From an uncultured Desulfosporosinus sp. (GTDB taxonomy: Bacteria; Bacillota; Desulfitobacteriia; Desulfitobacteriales; Desulfitobacteriaceae): a DNA stretch of 64,000 bases. The notes beneath the pieces are model-generated. The model ran no database searches and was not told the DNA's origin. It saw only the letters and a list, made by a program, of their open reading frames with translations. The position numbers and the translations under genes were made by a program. This document shows, piece by piece, positions 30,622 to 39,502 of this stretch (its first letter is position 1; each line of letters starts with the position of its first letter). The stretch spans positions 1-64,000 of the forward strand of contig CAKMJS010000003.1 in the NCBI GenBank assembly GCA_927405585.1. The letters are read 5' to 3'.

Positions 30622-31632
30622 ATGTCATTCAAAGTAACCTTAATACCGGGAGACGGAATAGGGCCAGAAGTTAGTTCTGCTGCACAAAGAGTCATCACAG
30701 CTAGTCGGGCTGAGATTGAGTGGGAAGTAGTAGAAGCAGGTGAAACCTGTATTGCTCAATATGGAACTCCTTTGCCAGATCATGTCTTAGAAATGATTCG
30801 TCGTAACAAGGTAGCTTTAAAAGGACCCATCACAACCCCGATCGGGAAAGGCTTTCGCAGTGTCAATGTCGCTTTGCGTAAACAGTTAGAGCTTTATGCC
30901 AATGTTCGACATTTGCGAAACTTACCGAATATCCCTTCGAAGTATGACAATGTGGATATTGTGGTTGTACGGGAAAATACGGAGGATCTCTACGCTGGGA
31001 TTGAGCACATGGTTGGTCGCGATGCAGCGGAAAGTATCAAGATTATTACCCGTGAAGCCTCAGAGCGAATCGGGAGGTATGCCTTTGAATTAGCCCGTCG
31101 AGAAGGGCGTAAACGAGTGACCATCGTTCATAAAGCCAATATTATGAAACTGAGTGATGGACTATTTTTGGAAAGCGTACGATCAGTAGCCCGTGATTAC
31201 CCGGAGATTGAGTGTGACGACCGGATTGTCGATGCCATGTGTATGCATTTAGTTCAAATACCCGAACAATTTGATGTGTTGGTCTTACCTAATCTCTATG
31301 GGGATATTGTTTCTGATCTTGTTGCTGGGTTAGTCGGAGGACTAGGTGTTGCACCGGGGGCAAATATCGGAGAAACGGGCGCTGTATTTGAGCCTGCCCA
31401 TGGCAGTGCTCCTCAGATAGCGGGCAAGAATCTGGCTAATCCACTCGCCATGATTCTCTCAGGGGTGGAAATGCTTAAATATCTTGGATTCGTGAAAGAA
31501 GCTCAGCTGGTTGAGAAAGGGATAGAGCATGTTCTGAAGCAAAGAGATTATATTACCCCGGATTTAGGTGGAGTGTCCGGTACTAAAGAGATGACGGATG
31601 CTATTATCGAAGCTATGAGCAATATCGGATAA
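30622..31632 (+). CDS. NAD-dependent isocitrate dehydrogenase family
   Basis: A 336-residue beta-decarboxylating dehydrogenase. It opens VTLIPGDGIGPEV. The substrate loop RSVNVALRKQLELYANVR has the Ser and Asn typical of isocitrate binding, unlike the Leu/Glu forms of isopropylmalate dehydrogenase. VVRENTEDLYAGIEH and the metal-site LPNLYGDIVSDLVAGLVGG follow. The C-terminal HGSAPQIAGKNLANP pattern favours NAD. It would make 2-oxoglutarate from isocitrate, or handle homoisocitrate. The synthase just upstream completes a logical pair for glutamate-carbon supply. No aconitase lies nearby. GAAAGGGAG precedes the ATG. Confidence 0.85.
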   Translation: MSFKVTLIPGDGIGPEVSSAAQRVITASRAEIEWEVVEAGETCIAQYGTPLPDHVLEMIRRNKVALKGPITTPIGKGFRSVNVALRKQLELYANVRHLRNLPNIPSKYDNVDIVVVRENTEDLYAGIEHMVGRDAAESIKIITREASERIGRYAFELARREGRKRVTIVHKANIMKLSDGLFLESVRSVARDYPEIECDDRIVDAMCMHLVQIPEQFDVLVLPNLYGDIVSDLVAGLVGGLGVAPGANIGETGAVFEPAHGSAPQIAGKNLANPLAMILSGVEMLKYLGFVKEAQLVEKGIEHVLKQRDYITPDLGGVSGTKEMTDAIIEAMSNIG

Positions 31633-31667
31633 CATAAATTCATGAAGAGAATGTCTATTTGCCGTAC

Positions 31668-31697
31668 ATATCCTTCCACATTAGTGGGAGGATATTA
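31668..31697 (+). terminator. Terminator after isocitrate dehydrogenase
   Basis: ATATCCTTCCAC-ATTA-GTGGGAGGATAT, twelve pairs including one T-G, followed by TATTTATTC. Confidence 0.75.
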
Positions 31698-31842
31698 TTT
31701 ATTCACTGAGAGAATATTCTTCCAATTATGCTGATGATAAGATAGTATGTTGATAGCATCTCTACTGGGATGCAAGCTATGTTGACTATATTTCATAATA
31801 GAGTTTAGCAGGTATAGGTGAATAGGTTAAGGAGGAATTTTT

Positions 31843-33177
31843 ATGTACATTGAAGAGTATCGTAACAAGTGCGTCTCTGCCGATGAAGCCGTAAAGGTCG
31901 TTCGAAGTGGAGATTGGATTGAGTTTTGCTGGGCTGCAAGTATAGCCTCTTTGTTAGAGGAAGCTTTAGCCCGACGGACAGAGGAACTTCAAGATGTGAA
32001 TATTCGTGGAGCAGTGCTGCTGAAGCCACTGGCTATTCTGGAGAGTGACCCGTTAGGAGAACATTTTACGTGGAATAGTTGGCACATGGGCGGGCGCGAA
32101 CGCAAATTAGTCCAAAATGGTCAAGCGTATTACATTCCAATTAAATATTCAGAAGTGCCCCGGTGGATCCGCGAAAATTTACAGACAGATGTCGTTGCAA
32201 TTCAAGTCGCACCCATGGACGAACATGGCTATTTCAGCTTTGGGGTTACAATATCTCATTACGCGGCAGCGATCGAAAAGGCTCGTGCAGTTATTGTGGA
32301 AGTGAATGAAGATATGCCCAGTGTTCATGGTGGGTATGACCATATGGTCCATATTTCAAACGTCGATTATGTTGTTGAAGGAGGGCATAGAGGACTTCCT
32401 GAATTACCTACGGCTCCTGCCTCTGAAACAGATAAAAAAATTGCTGCCTATGTATTACCTGAGATTATGGACGGAGCTTGTATTCAGTTAGGAATTGGCG
32501 GTATGCCAAACGCCTTAGGACTTATGATAGCGAAATCGAATCTTAAGAACTTAGGGATTCACACAGAAATGTTAGTTGACGGATTTGTTGATATGGTTAT
32601 GGCAGGAAAAGTGAATGGTACGTGTAAACAACTAGACCGAGGCAGAATCGCATTTTCCTTCGCGGCGGGGTCACGGAAACTTTATGATTTCATGAGGAAT
32701 AATCCAGTCTTGGCCGCCTATCCAGTGGATTACACGAATCATCCCTGTAATGCTTCTCGTAACGACCAATTGATTTCCATTAATAGCTGTCTGGAGATCG
32801 ACTTGACAGGTCAGGTTTGTTCTGAATCGTCTGGGCCTAATATGATGACTGGATCTGGTGGGCAGCTTGACTTTGTGGAAGCCGCTTACAATTCTAAAGG
32901 TGGTAAAAGTTTTATTTGTTTGCCTTCAACTTATATTGATAAACAGGGACAAGTTAAGTCCCGCATTAAACCGCTCATGACCCTGGGCTCCGTGATTACA
33001 GATACTAGGACAACCGTTCACTTTGTCGTCACAGAGTTTGGTAAAGTCAATCTTAAAGGGTTGGCGACATGGCAGCGAGCCGAGGCTTTGATATCAATTG
33101 CTCATCCTGATTTCAGGGAAGAACTAATCGCTGAGGCAAAAAATCTTAGGATTTGGCGCCAAACTCAGAGCCGTTGA
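31843..33177 (+). CDS. Acetyl-CoA hydrolase/CoA-transferase family (4-hydroxybutyrate/butyryl-CoA:acetate type)
   Basis: A 444-residue family I CoA-transferase of the single-chain acetyl-CoA hydrolase/transferase group. The likely catalytic glutamate is in LGIHTEMLVDG. The CoA-binding blocks are LGIGGMPNALG and GSGGQLDFVEAAYNSKGGKSF. It swaps CoA between acetate and a short acyl-CoA such as butyryl-CoA or 4-hydroxybutyryl-CoA. An AAGGAGGA site precedes the ATG. It is monocistronic and no sigma-54 element is seen upstream, in contrast to the paralogue at 45836. Exact substrate cannot be read from sequence. Confidence 0.85.
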   Translation: MYIEEYRNKCVSADEAVKVVRSGDWIEFCWAASIASLLEEALARRTEELQDVNIRGAVLLKPLAILESDPLGEHFTWNSWHMGGRERKLVQNGQAYYIPIKYSEVPRWIRENLQTDVVAIQVAPMDEHGYFSFGVTISHYAAAIEKARAVIVEVNEDMPSVHGGYDHMVHISNVDYVVEGGHRGLPELPTAPASETDKKIAAYVLPEIMDGACIQLGIGGMPNALGLMIAKSNLKNLGIHTEMLVDGFVDMVMAGKVNGTCKQLDRGRIAFSFAAGSRKLYDFMRNNPVLAAYPVDYTNHPCNASRNDQLISINSCLEIDLTGQVCSESSGPNMMTGSGGQLDFVEAAYNSKGGKSFICLPSTYIDKQGQVKSRIKPLMTLGSVITDTRTTVHFVVTEFGKVNLKGLATWQRAEALISIAHPDFREELIAEAKNLRIWRQTQSR

Positions 33178-33245
33178 TGCGATAAGGTTTGCACAACGAA
33201 GCATAAGTCCCCTCCGTGTAAGGCTCAATTTCTAAGTCGAGGTGT

Positions 33246-33821
33246 TTAAGCGGGTGGAGGTAAGAGAATATAATAAATACTTATGAAAAAGATAAACGCC
33301 AAGAGAACCGCCACAAAGGCTTTCCATGGTACAAATTGTTGAACGACTTCAACGATTTTAACACAAACAAGATAAATCCAAATGAGTGCAACCCCAATAG
33401 AAATCAGCATCAGCATTGACAGAGGAGTATCTGCTTGAAGAGAAATGAAAGCAGGTAATGCAATAACAGAGGGAATTAATGCTATAGTCGTATTTTGGAA
33501 AAGGATAGCTAAAAAGCCACCACCACCTAGGCCCCTTGAACCTGCCCATAAAAGTAAAGTTAACCCAACTTTAGTTATTAACATCATAATATATCCGGAA
33601 AATAAAAATACTGCAGGAATGAAGACCTGTCTTAATATCGGGGTTTCAAATGTTCTTATAAACTCACTGTTAAGGATAATGGCTGTAAAGCCGTATATTA
33701 ACCCTAATAAAATTGTAATTATCGAGCTATGCCCTCTAAAATGCGTTTCTGGCGCAGAGAGTTGCTCAATAGCCCTTTTGTCTAATAGTAAAGTTCTAAA
33801 GATTAATGTAATTTTTCCCAT
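33246..33821 (-). CDS. Yip1-domain membrane protein
   Basis: A 191-residue integral membrane protein with about five hydrophobic helices (near residues 33-53, 65-88, 105-128, 135-155 and 165-187). The layout LLLWAGSRGLGGGGFLAILFQN and the terminal IYYILLPPPA fit the Yip1 superfamily. Function is unknown. It lies on the minus strand downstream of the symporter operon but beyond a hairpin, so it may be read independently. Confidence 0.7.
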   Translation of the reverse strand: MGKITLIFRTLLLDKRAIEQLSAPETHFRGHSSIITILLGLIYGFTAIILNSEFIRTFETPILRQVFIPAVFLFSGYIMMLITKVGLTLLLWAGSRGLGGGGFLAILFQNTTIALIPSVIALPAFISLQADTPLSMLMLISIGVALIWIYLVCVKIVEVVQQFVPWKAFVAVLLAFIFFISIYYILLPPPA

Positions 33822-33851
33822 AGTTCCTCCTAAAATAGAAAAATAATTATG

Positions 33852-33885
33852 GCTGAATCAAAAGCATTGAGTCCTTTGATTCAGC
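33852..33885 (-). terminator. Terminator of the symporter operon
   Basis: GCTGAATCAAA (33852-33862) pairs with TTTGATTCAGC (33875-33885). A/T-rich tails flank both sides, and it lies 65 bases past the symporter stop. Confidence 0.7.
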
Positions 33886-33949
33886 TTTCAATTATTTTAT
33901 ACAGTTCTACAAACACATAGCAAATTATCAAATCTCTTTAAAAATGGTA

Positions 33950-35599
33950 TTAGAATGCCCATGGCATCATTGCCCAAACAAAGACAATTGCACCTATGGA
34001 AGCGATAATTAACGGCCCGACTATGCTATTATAACGCTTCGGATTAATATCAGACCAGCCATGGATTCTTTCTACTAAGCTATCAGTTTCAGTTATTGCT
34101 TGTTGACTCATTAGTGAAGGCATACGGTTTGTAATGTAAGATACTACAATTAAAATTAAAAAGCTAAGTGGTACAGCAAGCATTCCGCCTGAAAGACCCA
34201 TACTATCTGTTAAAGCATGACCACTTACAACAATCTTAGGGAAAACGAATGGTGAAACAACAACATAGACTATCCCACCGATAGCAGAAGCACACATTGC
34301 ACCGAAGCGATTTGCTTTTTTCCACCAAACCCCCATAATAATGAGCGACGCATTGGTCGTACCAGCCAGACCAAAGGCCCAAAGGATACTAACAATAAGG
34401 AATTTAGGTGGTTGGATCGCTAATAATACAGCTGCAAGACCACCAAGGGCAATAGAAAGATATCCCAGACGTACTTTTGTTTTATTTGATAAGTCTGGCT
34501 TTAATGTTGTAACAATATCTTGTGAAATTAAAGCGCCAATTGCCAGTAAGTTACCGCTCAGTGTAGACAAACCAGCTGAGATAGCGCCAGCAATAACTAG
34601 TGCAGTTACCCATTCAGGGTTATAAGCTAAGTTTAAAATAATTGTTAATTTATCAGTATCGGCAGGAGCAATAGGAATGCCAGTTGTATACTCGAAAAAC
34701 ACTCCTGAAAATCCCATTGCGTATGTTGCTGAGAAAACAAGACCAAGTGCTAAAGCAAACCAAATCATTGCTGAACGTGCACTTCTTAAACTTGATGATG
34801 TATAAACACGCATTGCTAAGTGTGGCAGTCCTAAAGCCCCGATTGTCAGGGCAGGAATAAGGGCAAAGTACCATTTTGTTGGGAACTTGTAATCAAAGAA
34901 TGTAGGTAGAGCATCTAGCATTGCTGGTACCATATCAGCATAGAGAAGTGGAGGGAAAAACCATCCAGTACCGCCCATTGCTTTCATAATCGCACCTAAA
35001 GGAATAATAAACATTATTGCCATGATAACCATCTGAATGGCAGCATTGTTTGTTCCTCCGCTCATTCCACCTATTGTAACGTAACCAACAATTAGAATAC
35101 CTCCGACAAATAAACCAGTCATATAAGGAATTCCTAATAACGTTTCAAACGTTACTGCAATTCCGATCATTTGACCTAAAGCGTACATAATGGATACTAA
35201 AATCATCCAGAGCGCGGCAATAATTGATGCTTCTTTTCCATAGCGTAATCTAATAAAGTGTGTTGGAGAGAACGCTCCCATTCGGCGTAAGCTAGTTCCA
35301 TAGATAATTGTTATTAACGGGATTGCTAAAATGAATTGGATCCACAACATAACAAAAGGAACTTGGAGACGTAAAATTAAAGCAGTAACCCCTAGAAATG
35401 TTGCTAGACTCATGTAAGTAGCTGCCATCGCAAGGCCATTAATGACGGGTCCTACCCCACCTTTCGTGGCGTATAGGTCTTGTACTGATGTACTTGCTCG
35501 GTTTGACAGATAGGCAACAACGTAGAATACGACAAAGGTAATGAAAACTACAATAATACCTATTATGGGATTTGACAGTTGCCAAACTTGATTTTGCAT
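33950..35599 (-). CDS. actP: Sodium:solute symporter, acetate/monocarboxylate (ActP) type
   Basis: A 549-residue SSS-family transporter with about 13 membrane helices, likely co-importing a short-chain carboxylate with Na+. ActP-like features are ATYMSLATFLGVTALILR near residue 60, RLRYGKEASIIAALWMILVS, GALGLPHLAMRVYTS and SAGLSTLSGNLLAIGALISQD. Its ATG directly abuts the stop of the small subunit gene upstream. The pair is driven by a sigma-54 promoter at 36001-36016 with three palindromic sites upstream, shared with the butyrate/isobutyrate operons. The substrate could therefore be butyrate or isobutyrate as well as acetate (inference). Confidence 0.9.
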   Translation of the reverse strand: MQNQVWQLSNPIIGIIVVFITFVVFYVVAYLSNRASTSVQDLYATKGGVGPVINGLAMAATYMSLATFLGVTALILRLQVPFVMLWIQFILAIPLITIIYGTSLRRMGAFSPTHFIRLRYGKEASIIAALWMILVSIMYALGQMIGIAVTFETLLGIPYMTGLFVGGILIVGYVTIGGMSGGTNNAAIQMVIMAIMFIIPLGAIMKAMGGTGWFFPPLLYADMVPAMLDALPTFFDYKFPTKWYFALIPALTIGALGLPHLAMRVYTSSSLRSARSAMIWFALALGLVFSATYAMGFSGVFFEYTTGIPIAPADTDKLTIILNLAYNPEWVTALVIAGAISAGLSTLSGNLLAIGALISQDIVTTLKPDLSNKTKVRLGYLSIALGGLAAVLLAIQPPKFLIVSILWAFGLAGTTNASLIIMGVWWKKANRFGAMCASAIGGIVYVVVSPFVFPKIVVSGHALTDSMGLSGGMLAVPLSFLILIVVSYITNRMPSLMSQQAITETDSLVERIHGWSDINPKRYNSIVGPLIIASIGAIVFVWAMMPWAF

Positions 35600-35869
35600 T
35601 TACACTACCCCCTCGCCACGAATTTTAGAATTTTCTTGATTTTCTTTTTCGATGTCATCATCAATTTGATTTCCGATTTTACCGGCTACAATAACTAAGA
35701 AAAGAACCCCGAACCAACCGGAAAGAATAGGGACAATATACATAATTGGAAATCCTAATAAGTTCCCTTCCACTGGAAAAATTGAAAAGAATAGTCCTAA
35801 ATGACCAGAAAATAAAAATAAAATGGTAAAAATAATGGTGAACCAGACTTCTTTTTTATAAGCGTTCAT
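35600..35869 (-). CDS. Symporter small subunit (DUF4212-like)
   Basis: An 89-residue protein with two membrane helices (about residues 8-30 and 42-65) and an acidic C-terminal tail. Small two-helix proteins of this type (DUF485/DUF4212) precede SSS carboxylate symporters in many bacteria and are thought to be their accessory subunits. It abuts the symporter gene without a gap and has a GGAGG site. It is the first gene of the minus-strand sigma-54 unit. Confidence 0.85.
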   Translation of the reverse strand: MNAYKKEVWFTIIFTILFLFSGHLGLFFSIFPVEGNLLGFPIMYIVPILSGWFGVLFLVIVAGKIGNQIDDDIEKENQENSKIRGEGVV

Positions 35870-36000
35870 TTAATTTCCTCCCTCTGAAATTAGACTCACG
35901 ATATTCTTTGCACTGTTCTCCCGTACTGAATTCTTGCACTGCCCAAAAATACTCCTTTCACTAATTATTATTTATGTATTCAAAATATGCAGAATTATCT

Positions 36001-36016
36001 TGCAATTATAGTGCCA
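36001..36016 (-). promoter_or_regulatory. Sigma-54 promoter of the symporter operon
   Basis: On the minus strand the sequence is TGGCACTATAATTGCA: a GG at -24 and GC at -12 separated by ten bases. The small subunit starts 132 bases downstream. The following AAGATAATTC is shared with the other three sigma-54 promoters of the window. Confidence 0.9.
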
Positions 36017-36113
36017 TTACTATTCCGATCATTATAAGTGGCTATTTCATACTATTATTAAGGGTTCCATCCCTATATCCCTTAGAAGTTCCATTAATAT
36101 CCGATCCAAGAGA

Positions 36114-36131
36114 TGTATACTAAAGTTTACA
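36114..36131 (-). promoter_or_regulatory. Activator site 3 of the symporter promoter
   Basis: Read on the minus strand, TGTAAACTTTAGTATACA. It is an 18-bp TGT-N12-ACA palindrome placed exactly 51 bases from the tandem pair, as at the other promoters. Confidence 0.8.
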
Positions 36132-36182
36132 GTATTAGGTATCAAAATCCCGAAAATCATCCGTGTCCTAGCTTCAGCGTCA

Positions 36183-36218
36183 CGTACACGTATGGATACA
36201 TGTGTCTGAAAGTGTACA
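36183..36218 (-). promoter_or_regulatory. Tandem activator sites 1 and 2 of the symporter promoter
   Basis: Two abutting 18-mers on the minus strand: TGTACACTTTCAGACACA (36201-36218) and TGTATCCATACGTGTACG (36183-36200). The second departs from the consensus at its last base. Confidence 0.8.
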
Positions 36219-36253
36219 TCGAAATTAACATATGAGAATATGATCAATAAGTA

Positions 36254-36305
36254 AGCGTCAATAGGTCCCTTATCCAAATTTGAGATAAGGGATATTGACG
36301 CTTTT
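36254..36305 (+). terminator. Long hairpin with T-tail in the divergent intergenic region
   Basis: AGCGTCAATA and CCCTTATC pair with GATAAGGG and TATTGACGCT (18 pairs with a small internal loop), followed by TTTCC on the plus strand. No plus-strand gene lies upstream, so it would end a short untranslated transcript, or shield the two divergent units. Confidence 0.5.
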
Positions 36306-36514
36306 CCAATAACGCTGTACCTAAAACAACGCAAGAATTAGGATGCAAAATTAGTCTGAGATCTTTATCTTGATGGATCCTTAATTTAAGTAAATAAAGA
36401 AAATTCTTAACATTTCGATAAAGAAGGTATACTATAATCACAATCAGAGTCTTATCACTAATTGAATAAAGATAACATGTTGACTGCCTAGATCAAATCC
36501 AGGGGGGGAAGTAT

Positions 36515-38398
36515 GTGTCACTTAAACTAAAGCAATTTAAACCATTTGATCACTTGCCAGAAAATGTTTTATTGGAATTGAGTCAAACGATACCCATTAA
36601 GACCTACCCTAAAGGTAGTTTTGTCTTCGTTGAGGGCGAAAAATCACAGGATTCTTTATTTTTAGTTCTATCAGGAGTTGCGGAAATCATTACCGGGAAA
36701 AACGGGGCAGTAAGACTAAGGAGTCAAGGAGAGTTCTTTGGAGAAACTGTTGTTCTTACTGGCAAACGATACCCTGCCTCGTCCAAAGCACAATCAGACT
36801 TAACGTGTTACGTGCTGGGCAAAGAAATTTTTGAAAATCTTTTACAGAACTATCAAGAGGTTGCGCTCTATTTTAACCGCGTATTAACGGACCGATTGTG
36901 GGGCTTGTACGAAGAAATGCTACAAGAACAACCGTATGAGTCGTTTGGTTTAGGATTTGACCGCTTTAAACAGAAGGTTTATGACATTATGTCCACTCCC
37001 GTCGAATCCTGTCAGCCGCACACACCGATCAACGATTTAGCTCGTTTGTTTACAAAGAAAAAAATTAGTTCTATGGTTGTGGTAGATCCTAATGGTATAA
37101 TGCTGGGCTTAGTTAGCGAGCGTGACTTTATTAGCAAAGTATTAGCCCGTGACAGCAACCCTTCAGTAATTACCGCAGTCGATATTATGCAACAACCCCC
37201 CCCTACGTTGACAGCCAATGCTTTCTATTACCAAGCACTGCTTACCATGCTGAAAAGTCACGGAAAATATATTGTGGTCACGGAACATGATCGCCCTATC
37301 GGTATTGTTACAATTGGAGATTTAACTAGGGCAAGAATTACTAATTCCATAACTATTGTTAGAGATATAGAACTTGCCGGAAGTATCTCGGAATTGGCAC
37401 AAGCTTCTAAGCAAATCAACGATACAGTGGCTACCATGATCAGGGAAAAAGCCACCGCTAGTGAAATTGGGGAAGTAGTGTCAGAATTATATGACATATT
37501 AACCAGAAGACTACTTTTGCTGGCAGAGAATTTAATGGTTAAAAAAGGTCTCGGCCGACCGCCTGTTGATTATTGCTGGTTAACCATGGGCAGTGGCGGT
37601 CGTGAAGAGCTGACTCCCTCTTCAGACCAAGACAATGCCATAGTTTATGCCGATGTTTCGCCTGATGAGGAAGAAGAGATTAGGGACTATTTTAAAGAGC
37701 TGGCAGACTACGTAACGGAAGGATTAGAACTATGTGGTCTCATTAAATGTCCTGGTAATATTATGTCTACTAATCCTGAATGGTGTCGTTCGATAACAAA
37801 TTGGAAAAAAACGGTCTATAAATGGGCAAACACACCTGACCCAGACGCTGTTCGTCAGTTCACGATATTTTTAGATTTCAGACCAGTTTATGGACAAGAG
37901 TATTTGGCACACGCGCTGCGTGATTATACATTGCATGTGTTTCGCAATACACCGACCCTATTCCACTTCCTTACAAGTGATACTCTAAGCCATAGGGTAC
38001 CCCTTAACCTATTCAAAAACGTAATATTGGAAAAGAACAAAGACCATAAAAACGAAGTAGATCTAAAAAGAGCCGCTGGCGTTCTGCTTGTGGACTGTAT
38101 CCGCATTTTTGCTATGTGGAAAAGCGTAGTTGAGGTTAATACATTAGCGCGACTAAAAAAGCTTGTCGAATTCGAAGCCATCTCCGCCGATGATGCCGAG
38201 TACTTCGAAGCGGCCTTTCTATCCCTTATGATGTTTAGGATGCGAGAAAACTTGCGAAAGCTTAGTCTAGGTTTCATTCCAGATAACTATATTAACCCAA
38301 CTAACCTCAGTGAAAGAGAACGTTCCGTTATGCGCGAGAGTTTTGTGGCAGTTGATCGTCTGCAAAACGTAACCAGAGCTGCATTTCAAATCAAATAA
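36515..38398 (+). CDS. cNMP-binding / CBS pair / DUF294 nucleotidyltransferase-like protein
   Basis: A 627-residue signalling protein. Residues about 1-130 are a cyclic-nucleotide-binding fold (GSFVFVEGEKSQDSLFLVLSG). 155-275 are two CBS motifs (MSTPVESCQPHTPI, then DIMQQPPPTLTANA). 320-470 are a GlnD-like nucleotidyltransferase domain with GSGGREELTPSSDQDNAIVY, which keeps the G-S and D-x-D residues. The rest is the DUF294 C-terminal helical domain. GTG start behind GGGGGGGAAG. In many bacteria such a gene neighbours ActP symporters and a DnaQ-like exonuclease, as here. It probably adjusts carboxylate uptake to energy state; its target is unknown. Confidence 0.9.
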   Translation: MSLKLKQFKPFDHLPENVLLELSQTIPIKTYPKGSFVFVEGEKSQDSLFLVLSGVAEIITGKNGAVRLRSQGEFFGETVVLTGKRYPASSKAQSDLTCYVLGKEIFENLLQNYQEVALYFNRVLTDRLWGLYEEMLQEQPYESFGLGFDRFKQKVYDIMSTPVESCQPHTPINDLARLFTKKKISSMVVVDPNGIMLGLVSERDFISKVLARDSNPSVITAVDIMQQPPPTLTANAFYYQALLTMLKSHGKYIVVTEHDRPIGIVTIGDLTRARITNSITIVRDIELAGSISELAQASKQINDTVATMIREKATASEIGEVVSELYDILTRRLLLLAENLMVKKGLGRPPVDYCWLTMGSGGREELTPSSDQDNAIVYADVSPDEEEEIRDYFKELADYVTEGLELCGLIKCPGNIMSTNPEWCRSITNWKKTVYKWANTPDPDAVRQFTIFLDFRPVYGQEYLAHALRDYTLHVFRNTPTLFHFLTSDTLSHRVPLNLFKNVILEKNKDHKNEVDLKRAAGVLLVDCIRIFAMWKSVVEVNTLARLKKLVEFEAISADDAEYFEAAFLSLMMFRMRENLRKLSLGFIPDNYINPTNLSERERSVMRESFVAVDRLQNVTRAAFQIK

Positions 38399-38457
38399 GG
38401 CCATTTAATCTTTCTCCCACTTAAAGAGAAAGTAACACTTTATAGTACAGCATTTGT

Positions 38458-39159
38458 ATGGGGGGATTAAAGATTAGTATATTTGTTAATCTTTATAAAT
38501 TATTGTTCGCGATTGATGAAGAATTTTGTCAAGAGGTCACGGCTTTCCGTCTGAGAAAATGGCCTACTATAGCGTTAGATAGCAGTCGATTTATAGTATT
38601 TGATACAGAAACAACAGGGTTTTATCCTCATAAAGGGGATAAAATTATTTCACTTGGGGGAGTGGTTGTTAACAATGGACAACTTACTAATGAGACGTTT
38701 CTCCAATTCATAAATCCTAATCGTGTAATCCCTCCTCTTATAACAGAATTGACCGGTATCACAGATGAAATGGTTGCAGCAGCACCAGATTTCGTGGAGG
38801 CATATTATAGATTTATGATTTTTGCAGGGCCTTCCATGCTTGTGGCTCATTGCGGAGCTTTTGATGTTAGTTTTATAAATGCGCAACTGCAAAACAACTG
38901 TGGAGAAAAGTTGTACCCTCTTATTTTGGACACGTATTTAATTTCACATTTACTTTTCGCCGACCAAATAAGTCATTCCCTTGAAGATTTGGCTGAAGTT
39001 TACGGAGTGCCCTTATTGGGTCGCCACACTGCTTTAGGAGATTCAATCATTGCTGCTAACGTTTTCCTAGGAATGGTTGAGGATTTAAAGAAAATAGGTA
39101 TCAGAACGACGACTGATTTGCTTTACGGTTATAAATATCTGAAATTTAGCACTCAATAA
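38458..39159 (+). CDS. DnaQ-like 3'-5' exonuclease
   Basis: A 233-residue DEDD-family exonuclease domain protein. ExoI is FIVFDTETTGFYP, ExoII is VAHCGAFDVSFIN and ExoIII is LLGRHTALGDSII, giving the DEDDh residues. No polymerase domain is attached. Its job alongside the DUF294 protein and symporter is unknown, but the three-gene association recurs in other phyla. No good ribosome site precedes the ATG at 38458; a GGGGGG tract inside the first codons hints at a later, non-standard start. Confidence 0.85.
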   Translation: MGGLKISIFVNLYKLLFAIDEEFCQEVTAFRLRKWPTIALDSSRFIVFDTETTGFYPHKGDKIISLGGVVVNNGQLTNETFLQFINPNRVIPPLITELTGITDEMVAAAPDFVEAYYRFMIFAGPSMLVAHCGAFDVSFINAQLQNNCGEKLYPLILDTYLISHLLFADQISHSLEDLAEVYGVPLLGRHTALGDSIIAANVFLGMVEDLKKIGIRTTTDLLYGYKYLKFSTQ

Positions 39160-39190
39160 AACAGTCGGGCTAGTATGAAATATAATAATT

Positions 39191-39226
39191 TGTCAACGAA
39201 TCGGTACATGTATCCATAAGTAGACA
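39191..39226 (+). promoter_or_regulatory. Tandem activator sites 1 and 2 of the mutase operon
   Basis: Two abutting 18-mers: TGTCAACGAATCGGTACA (39191-39208) and TGTATCCATAAGTAGACA (39209-39226). Confidence 0.85.
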
Positions 39227-39277
39227 TAGGGCTGAAGGGAGGACAAGAAAGCAAAACACGATTTAAGTCACAATAAG

Positions 39278-39295
39278 TGTAAATAGTCGTATACA
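39278..39295 (+). promoter_or_regulatory. Activator site 3 of the mutase operon
   Basis: TGTAAATAGTCGTATACA, 51 bases after the tandem pair and starting 116 bases before the -24 element. Confidence 0.85.
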
Positions 39296-39393
39296 TTTTT
39301 AAAGAGAGGCGTTTTAAACCCAATAAGGGATTATAAGGACCCAACCCCTTGAAAACGATTGTAATGAGCTTTAATAAATATGAATTCGGTGAC

Positions 39394-39409
39394 TGGCATA
39401 ATAATTGCA
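39394..39409 (+). promoter_or_regulatory. Sigma-54 promoter of the mutase operon
   Basis: TGGCATAATAATTGCA has GG and GC with ten bases between. cobO starts 94 bases downstream. Confidence 0.9.
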
Positions 39410-39502
39410 AGATAATTCAGGATATTCGGAATAAACCGCAAATACCAAACATGAGGAAGGATGGGACTGGAACAATATTGAAAAAGAAGGGGGTTAGGTG
39501 GT

